Position numbers and translations under genes: made by a program
Source of the DNA: Euptelea pleiosperma
Taxonomy: Eukaryota; Streptophyta; Magnoliopsida; Ranunculales; Eupteleaceae
NCBI GenBank assembly: GCA_035048495.1
Contig: CM068547.1
Coordinates: 25,799,913 to 25,863,912, forward strand
Length of the DNA stretch: 64,000 bases
Direction of reading: 5' to 3'
Shown here: positions 23,809-32,800 of the stretch, piece by piece
Position numbering within the stretch: position 1 is the first letter of the stretch
Layout of the letters: each line of letters opens with the position of its first letter
The notes under the pieces: model-generated
What the model saw: only the letters and a program-made list of their open reading frames with translations
What the model was told of the DNA's origin: nothing
The model's database searches: none

Positions 23809-26800
23809 TTCTTCCTTCCGGCCGGCTGCCACGCTCTTCCTCTCCGATGGCAGTCTCCTCTGCTTTTTTTTTAAAGTTTCGGTAGTTTCGGGGGAAATGA
23901 ACAAAACCGCACCGAAACTAAGGGATTTCCGAAACCATACAGTACCTCGTGTCGCCCTTTACCGAGACCAAACCATTTCGGTTTCAGCCGAAACTTTAAA
24001 CCATGTCTAGGATATCCAAACCATAGAGACTGGAAAAGGGGCGCCCTCAGTTCTTTGCATCACCCCATAAAAAGAGCTCACTGTGAAAGATCCCCCTTTA
24101 GTCCAGTTTTACACACACACACACAGACAGAGAGAAATAGAGATTGTCGAAATGGCTACGCAGTGAAGTTGATGATGACAATGACATTATTGACATCACT
24201 GATAGTTAGAAACTAGTTTCTGATGGAATAATTTAAGACTGTTGCTAGTTTGTTTAAATGAGTTGGTAATATTAACTTTTGGTTGATGACGAGATAGTTT
24301 CTCACCTTCGCTGGAAATTACAGAGAATATTGGTTTTACTGAGGAACTTTAAAATGCACAACTAGAGGAGAGTGCTTGATCTTAACTTCAACCCCCATAA
24401 TTTGTTTTTGACTCGAAAACCATTAGCGAGTGGTTGTTTTCACCTAGCAATGCACAACTAGAGGAGTGTTTGCAACAACTAGAAAGCTCACAAAATATGT
24501 TAGTATTAGAATTAGAATTTCGAAGAATCAAAAAGAAGTGTCATTTGGGGCAAAAAAGGCCTCGTTTTGCTTTTGGGAGGGAAAAGGAACATACTAAAAG
24601 AATGTATTTTAGAGTTTCTCCTAGAACCACGATCCCTAGTTTTAGCTTAAACCATAAGATTCAATAGAGTTTGTAGAGGCACATTATTATAAATCTTAAC
24701 ATTCATGAAAAGGGTTGTAAGATTTTCTGTCCATACCTAGGATTCAAATTAACAGGGTTAAGATACGATTTAATCGTAACTCGTAAGCTACGTATATAAA
24801 TGTATACACAAATAATGTGTCCAATACATCTGATGAGATAAAGTGAATAATAGATACCTCTGTGCAATAGGTGTGAGGAACCACAAAGCACCATGGTTGT
24901 GTCCTAATTTTAGATCAGAATGAAATTTTATCTAAGAAGAACTCTAAAACGTAAATATTCAACGTACACACTTTTTTACAACAAAAAATGTTGTATGACT
25001 AGCATACCCTAATAAAAGGGCGTATCGTTTGTAATATTTTAAGTTGTATAGGCCAACCATATTTTCATACGTTTTCGTTAATAACTTGATTGACCAAAAC
25101 AACTTTTTTAAGGCCAAAACAATTTAAGTTAATTTTAATGTAAGGTAAAACAATTTTGAGTTTTCCTTTTACCAAATAAGTTATTTCTCAATATTCCTCG
25201 AATAGATCCTTCCCAAGCAAATGAATAGTGATTCCTAATCAAAATGAAGTTAATTTAATGCACTCAACCAATAAAATATATCTATAATATTAAGGCAATT
25301 GCCCAAGTAGGATGTTTTTTCCAATTTTTGCCCCTCCTTTCATCAATCCCCATGGGCAAATGACTTTTCCGATTTCGACCTTTAGTCTTTCTAACTGTGG
25401 CTTTAGTTGCCACAATTTTCAGATTCACCCCTCTAAACTAATCTTCCAAAACTGCCCTTTGGGGTTCCTATGTTCCCTCTTCTTCCAAAGAAGCCCCTAC
25501 CATCATGCATGCGCAACGGACATGCCTTCTAACTAGTCTTACAAAACTGCCCTTTGGGCTGTAACTTTCCTATTTCGCCCCTTCTTCCAGAAAAGCCCCT
25601 ATCATCACAGACATGCTTTCCACTAGTAGACATAAAAGCATAAGGAATATAAATACCAATTAAAACTTTAACCAAAAGAGGGAATATGTTGACCTTTAAA
25701 CATCATCGCTCGAGCCATTGCGCAAGTTTGCTTATAATTAAAGCTATTCTTTAACATATTTAATAAAAATAATACTGGTGTCTATTAAAGCGCTAATCAG
25801 TACATCATCTAGCAGCTCCCCCACTACTCCGAAGATATGAGTTAATAAGCCCCCCCCCCCCCAAAAAAGAAAACATGGTGCAAAATTCACAATAAATAGT
25901 TTGGATTGTTTATTTTATTTTAGGTTAGGTTCAAATAAAAGAAAAGTTTTAGTGAGCCTTAAGCATTTATTTTAATGTTTTTGTTTTTTTTGAGGGGGGG
26001 GATGGGATGGGATAAGTAAAGGTAATTGTATTAAGTATCATATACAAATTAAGGGAGAGAATTCCATTTTTACATCACGTCTAGGGAGTCCGCTGCATCA
26101 CTTGTTAATGTATACGAGAAGACAAAGGTCCACCCTCACATTAGATCTCCAAGGTCCTCTCCCGACCCCTCACCTGTCCTCTTGATAGCATTCATCAAGA
26201 CCCCCCTACATCCAATGCACCTTCAAAAGTATCCTTGAAAATTTAGAGACCTCAAAGAAGAGATTCGACTTCCTACTCGCTAGTCTGCCAAGCCAAGGGG
26301 ACCCAGAAGGTTTTAACTTTTGATTATTTCACCGTTATAATTCCGAAAGACCATCACCAATCTGGGTTACTCTGAAAGAATCAAAAGCACTGCCATCAAA
26401 ATTGAGCTTAACTATCCCTCATTCAGCTTCTTCCAAAAATGTTCAGCAATATTTGTGTTGTAAAAAAGTGACAAACAGCAACAAGAAGAAAGAAGATTGC
26501 AAGAATGATACACAAAGGACCCGTTTGGTAACAATTATTGTGAAATGGATTCTCAATCCAGAACAAATTCCACCAAAAACTTTTCTTGCAGAAGCATTAC
26601 TAAAAAGATTTACCAAGCATCTCTCCAACTCAATTTTTAATAATATGACCCATATCAGGATTCAAATCCAACTCAGATCTAGGTGGATTCGGATCCAAAT
26701 TCGACTTCAAATATAATGATCCATATCCAGATTTGGATCTAGGGTAGATCTGAATCCGATTCTGACTTTTAATACATGATCCATATCCGACTCAGATCTA

Positions 26801-29800
26801 TGTATATCTGGATCCAAATTCGATTTTTAATATCATAATCCATATCCATATTTATATCCGAGTCAAATCAAGGGAGATCGAATTTTGGCTTTAATATTAT
26901 GAGCCATATCTTTATTTGGATCCATGACACATGATTCGGATTTGAACCATGATCCATATGAGAATATTTGAATCTGACTTATAAAAAAAAAAAGATTTGA
27001 ATCTGACTCCTAAGTGAATATGGGTCGGACACAGGTTGTATCCACTACAAATGACAATTTTTTTAGGGATCCAACTCTCAAACCTATTTCAACCCGATCC
27101 AAATACCTACACCATGATCCAAATTCGACCCGAATCGGATTAATTTACCCGGATGCATATCCGACCCAGTTTTTCATTCGGATTGTATCTCGACGATCCA
27201 AACTCGCTAAATATTGTTTCAAATTCAGCTGGAGCTCAAGTTTGCACATCCCATTTCATGCCATAACGGTAGCGGTGAGAGGGAGTACTAACGGCAAAGG
27301 TGGTGGTCGTAATGAAGAAGTGTGTATGTGAGTGAGAGAGAGATAAATTAATTATCACTATAAAAGTAAGTTTTTTTGTTTATGATTTTAAACGAACAAT
27401 TTATCATTATAAAAAAATTGTTTGTCAATTCTCACCAAACGCATTTATTGGTGTTGATAATCAACGATGAGGCTGATAATCTATTATCAGTCCTATAATC
27501 GATTATTATCATTAACGGGCCAGAAACCAAGGTTTAAAATTTTGGTTTCGCATGCCATTTCGGTTAAGGCCGAAATCAAAATTTCGTGTGAAACTTTGGA
27601 AAATTTTGAAATGGAGATTAGTAATGCAAATTTCGAAAGTTCTTACCGTTTTTGAAATTTTACTAAATTTCAAAAAATATCCGATATTTCTGAAATTTCG
27701 ATTTTTAGGGATTTCGGTTTTGGTGTAGTCCAAAACCGAAATTTTGAACTTTTCGTCGAAATTTAAAACCATGCCAAAAACAAGAACTTAGCAAGAGAAT
27801 CAATTCTCTCAAGAAGAGGCTTTTCAATAACTTTCAGCAAAATAGAACATAACCGTCTACCCAATGTTTGAGTGGTCTATACCACTTAAGAACAACGTAA
27901 ATGCCAAAAGACTAAATACCTATAGTGCTATAATAACCTTCCTATACAACTTAAGTGATCTACACATATTACCCTACTTCATTTAGATGTTTTATTGATT
28001 CCTAAACTACTCTTAAATGCTGGAAACAATCGAAGAAACACAATGTTTAAAAAGGCAAGTTCGGATACTGAAGCGATTTGCCTCCAATAAGCAAGGCATA
28101 GCCTCGAGGCAATGCTGAGGCGTAAGCTTCATTTAAGCCTCGTTTTCGGAAAAAAGAAAAAAGTTGCTTGGAAAATTCTAAAAAAATATAATAAATTTTT
28201 AAAAAAATTAGAAACAAAATACCAAACTTAAATAAGCATAAAAGTTACTAAGGCTATAGCTTTTACCTTTGAGTGACACTATTGGGCACTCTAGCTGAAA
28301 GCCTAATGTTGATATCAAATCAAAAAACATAAATCACATAACTATATTTCCAAATCTAAATAGTTAACAAGGTAAGTCCACTAATAAAGTATCAATACTA
28401 CCAAAGTAACTAACAAAATAGAGCTAAGAAAATAGTAGAGTAAGTTTGTAATGCTTTGATTTCTTGCTTGAGTTTGGTGAGGTTCCTCGCAAGAAAACTG
28501 TAGGAAGTGACAGAATCAAAATCCGATAAAATTCGAGATCTATGAAAACTTCTCTCAAGTGGGGAAAACTAGGAATGAAAGCTCAAATTTAGGGTTTATC
28601 ACAAAATAAGAGATTTTAGATAACAGAATTAGGACATTTTAGGATGTTTTTATCATAAAAGATTACTAGGGAAGGTATTTTGGAAAAAAGAGTGGAAAAA
28701 AAGAAAAATAAGGGGTTACGATTTCGAGTTCTAACATGAAAAAGTGAGGCTATAGCCTCATGTGCGCCTCGAGACTATAGCCCCTTAATGTACTGAGGCT
28801 ATAGGCTGTTTCTTATAACCTCAAGGCGTGGCCTCAAAAACCTTTTTAAACCATGAAGAAACATTAATTGTGTAGGTGGGTTTTAGTGTTGATTTTGACT
28901 CCGAACAATACCATATGACTGATATTAAGATCTGAGGATGCTTCATTCTCCCCGGATTGGAGGAAACTTGACCCCGTCTAGTCAGACAAGTAATAATCCC
29001 TCAACAAATCACCGTACTTTTGTTGCAACTTACTTTCTCTAACCCAAGTGCTTCCCGAATGAGGCTTACCCTTCCACTTCACAAAGAACTAACGATGTTC
29101 TCCCCATCAAATATTCAGTCGCTTAAGGGCTACAATATAGTCAATTTCATCTTGCTTCTTGGTAAAAATTTGGACATAGTTGGAGGTTTTGAAATCTCAG
29201 GTACATCTCCCCAATATGCAAATAAGTCGGACACATTAAAAATAAGTGAGGTGTCCCATTCATTTGGTAGTTGGATTTAATAGGCATTGTCATTCACCTT
29301 CCACACAATCTAAAATGGTCTATACTTCAACTTCCCATATGTACCAGTATGGAATCGCTCATGCCTCAAGTAAATCATAACAAGATCACCTTCCTTGAAC
29401 ACCCGTTCTCGTCTATGTTTGTCAGTACTAACTTTGTATCGTGTTGTTTGGCTGTGTGGCCAGCACTCCTGCGTTAAACCCGTGGACCCTTTGATATACA
29501 ATGTTACGCCTCCTTCTAACAACTTAACCTTTTAAAGTAAAGTGGTTGTCAACATGATGTCAGAGCAGAGGTCCCAGTATGTCGTGGGTTCAAGTCCCCG
29601 TCAAAGTGTTGAGGAGGGTGTTGTTAGAGTGTGTTGTTTGGTTGTATGGCCAACACTCCACCTATGTTAAACCCGAGGACCCTTTGATATACATTGTTAC
29701 ACCTCCCTCTAACATCTTAAGCTTTTAGCGTAAAGTGGTAATCAACATATCGTTCATTAGCTTTCTTGATCTTTGCCATTGCATGTGCTTGTATGTCTCA

Positions 29801-32800
29801 TATGTGTTTAGCGAAGGCTGACATATCACTATATTGCATCTGAATTGGTGGTGGCACCAAATCCCCAATTTGTTTTGGGTTGGAACCATATACTATTTCG
29901 AAAGGAGACTTACCTGTAGTCCGTTCACCAAACTATTGTAGGCAAATTTGGCTTGTGGTAATGTCACATTCCAAGCCCTTATATTATCTCCAACGATGCT
30001 CCTCAACAAATTTCCAAAGCTGCCACACACAACTTCAATCTGGCCATCCATTTGTAGATGGTAGGCACTCAAAAATTGTAAGGAGATGAGTAATCTCTTC
30101 TACAATGTCCACCAAGAATGGCTCATAAATTGTGTCTCGGTCAGATGTGATGGTTTTGGGTAAACCATGGAGTTGTATCACCTCTTTGAAGTATAAATGG
30201 GCTAAATGTGTCGACTGCTTTCCTTCTGTAAGCGGTAAAGTGAACCATCTTTGAATACATACAGAAATATGTATTCCTATAGAGATGCCACCCATTTGGC
30301 ATGTCGAGAATTTGGTTTGGTACAGGATATTTTTGTGCCTCGTGATCCGATAATCAAATAAATTGTCGTTCTATAAGATAACGTCTGTAATGACGTAGTG
30401 ATTGAACCACAGCATAAAAATCTACGTCATATGTGGAGTACTTTTGCGCCATGCAAGGCTTCTCGCTGAAGTCGGACACCAAACGGCCTTCTTGGCCCAA
30501 TACCCTTCCAATCCCAACATGGATAGCGTCGCATTCCACTTCAAATACTTTGTCGAAGTTTGAGAGTGCTAAAACCAGCACCTCTGTCATCTTTTGAAAC
30601 TAAAAGCTTTCACGCACCTGTGGAGTCCATTGAAACTAACCCGCTTTCATGTAATCAGTCACTAGTTATGCTGCCGAAATTTCCGATGAATTGCCTGTAA
30701 AATGTAGCTAAGCCATTGAAATTCCTCACCTTGGTTAGATTACAAGGTGTTGGCCATTCGACAATTGCTCGGACTTTCTCGGGGTCCATACTGACACCAT
30801 CAAAAGAGATGACATTCCCCAAAAAGACCACTGCTCATTAAAAATGAACACACTTGTAGTGTTCACATACAAATTTTTTTTTTTGATCGGTTCACATACA
30901 ATTTTTCAGTTCTCAATGATAATAAACTTGACATAGGGGCTCGAGATGTTAACGGGGGTTAGTAGTAGTACTAAAGACCAAAATGTCATCAACATAACTG
31001 ACTACAAACTTCCCAATAAATGGTCTTAATACCTAATTCTGATCTGATAATAAACACTACAAGGATCAATCTTTCTAAAGATAGTGGCATCTTGAGCATG
31101 TCCAGCAGGTCTTCCAGGCGTGGAAGGGGGAAGCGGCACTTTATTGTGATCCTATTGATAGCACTACTATAGACACGTGCCATGTGCCATCTTTCTTCTG
31201 ACATCAACAACACTGAGAGGCACACAAACACATGCTTTCTCGAACCATGCCTTTCTGCAATAACTCATGGTTTCAGTCGATCCGTCCACGACGGTCATCA
31301 TCGGCTTAGCGTTCAAGCATCTGAAAAAGTTGTAGAAAAACCCTAGTGACTTGTTCAAGTTGTTCGTTAATGTTTCCTACAGTCCCTTCTAATCGATCCA
31401 AGCCAGGAATGATGTTTGCATTGTTGCTTCTGCGTCTCGGCATCATCTTCTAAAGTACAAGACCCTAAGTTGTAGGATTCAAGGACTTGGCTCTAATACC
31501 AAGATGACGTAAAAAACAAACAGCAATAAGGAGAAAGAAGATTGCAAGAATGATACCCGTAAACAGGAACTTAGCAAGAGAATCAATTTTCTCCGAAGAA
31601 CAAGGCTTCTTCAAAAACTTTCAGGAAAAGAAAACATAAAATAACCTTCTACCTAATGTTTGGGTGATTTATACTACTTACAATCAAATTAAATGCTAAA
31701 AGACTAAAATACCCATAGTGATATAACTACCTTTCCTACACATCTCAAGTGACCTATCACCCCTACATTATTTGGATGCTTAATTCATTCCTAAACTATC
31801 ATTACATTGCTAGAACTAATCAAAGAAACATTAATTGTGCTGAGGATTTGGTTTTAGTGCTGATTTTGCCTCCGTACAGCACCATACTGCTGATATTAAG
31901 ATCTGAGGATGTATCGTAGTATCGTACTATCTCCTCCCACTGCTATTAATTATGTTGTCTAAAATTCCAGTAAAATACATTGCCGAGATACCACAAAATT
32001 CCTCCAAAACATGAGCCCATTCCACATCAATCTCCAAAGCATTGCAAATTTCATGTGAGGAATAACTCTTATCTTTAAGGATTACTATATTTTGTTCCTT
32101 CCATAATCCCCCATAAAAGGCATATGGAAATGATCTTCCACGACAGTTCCCTCCAAAGCCAAACGGACCAATAGATCAACACAAAAGTAAATCTGCCACG
32201 TCCTTAAAGAAGACCGAAAACAAGCCTAAGAGGCCTGCGAAGTACTACCAAGAATAACTGAATACCTAGCAACCTCGCAATGTATGAAAAGATGACACAT
32301 TTTTCATCCCTCTTGCACACTGCCCAAAGGTGAGGGATAACTTGTCTTCTATGAATTAAATGATCCACTAAAATGATTTTGTCAAGCACAACTGTCGAAG
32401 AAAAAACTTCAACTCTAGTGAGAATAGGTTTTCCCGAAATATTCTCCACCAGTGATCTCTCCTGCAAGAAGCCCATAAGGATTTTATGGAAAAATCAAAT
32501 GGAGATGGTATTCCTCTGATTATACAATCAACCACTCTCACTAACCAGTCCTAAAAGCCTCTCTAGGAATTACCTAAAACCAAGTTAAAACCCTTCTGCC
32601 CATTGCTCTGTGTTCTCCAACATCATAGAGCGCTTACATAACCTTAAGTAAAAAATCACAGAAAATAAATAAACAAAAGAAGAGAACGAGAAAGAAAATA
32701 CATATAATATAGAGAATCCAAAAGCAAAAGTGCCAGAAATATAGATGCATCAATCCACATAACAAAACCCCTTTCTAAATAAAATGAGACAAAGAAAAAG

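Larger units (their letters stand above)
23076..24005. mobile_element. 930-bp hAT-like non-autonomous element, word TTTCGG/CCGAAA
   Basis: It begins CATGGTTCAAAGC and ends CTTTAAACCATG. An exact 8-bp duplication TCTAGGAT flanks it (23068-23075 and 24006-24013), as in hAT insertions. The subterminal zones are built from CGGTTTCG and CGAAACCG words pointing both ways. The centre holds T21 (23177-23197), a hairpin MITE and a CT repeat, so the element has itself received insertions. No transposase frame is visible. Confidence 0.92.
26469..28945 (-). repeat. 3' LTR of the chromovirus-like element, broken by insertions
   Basis: Three blocks match the intact LTR at 31505-31914: 26469-26512, about 27774-28040 and 28856-28945. 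On the minus strand it starts TGAAGC next to a GGGGAGAA polypurine stretch (28946-28953) and ends TGTCA at 26469. Insertions between the blocks are a block at about 26513-27519, the hAT-like element 27528-27773 and the hAT-like element 28041-28855. Confidence 0.82.
28946..31504 (-). pseudogene. Internal region of a chromovirus-like Ty3/gypsy element, deleted and decayed
   Basis: Order on the minus strand: a gag start ([16 protein letters not shown] from 31446); an abrupt join near 31200 to the reverse transcriptase ([20 protein letters not shown]); YVDD at 30985-30996; the post-RT part ([20 protein letters not shown]) about 30820-30740; RNase H ([16 protein letters not shown]) 30354-30590; integrase ([11 protein letters not shown], then a TNGWPD-type stretch) 30035-30295; and the integrase tail ([12 protein letters not shown]) near 29360. 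Most of gag, protease and early RT are missing. Stops and frameshifts are frequent. A TRIM splits the integrase tail. Assignment to chromoviruses rests on the integrase-tail motif. Confidence 0.88.

Noticed and set aside
23077..23904. Frames in the hAT-like element, including Glu-Arg repeats
   Set aside because: They arise from TTTCG words, a poly(T) run and a CT run.
29553..29606. tRNA-like sequence with TCAGAGC and GGTTCAAGTCCCC
   Set aside because: No cloverleaf forms. It is the primer-binding site and internal part of the TRIM.
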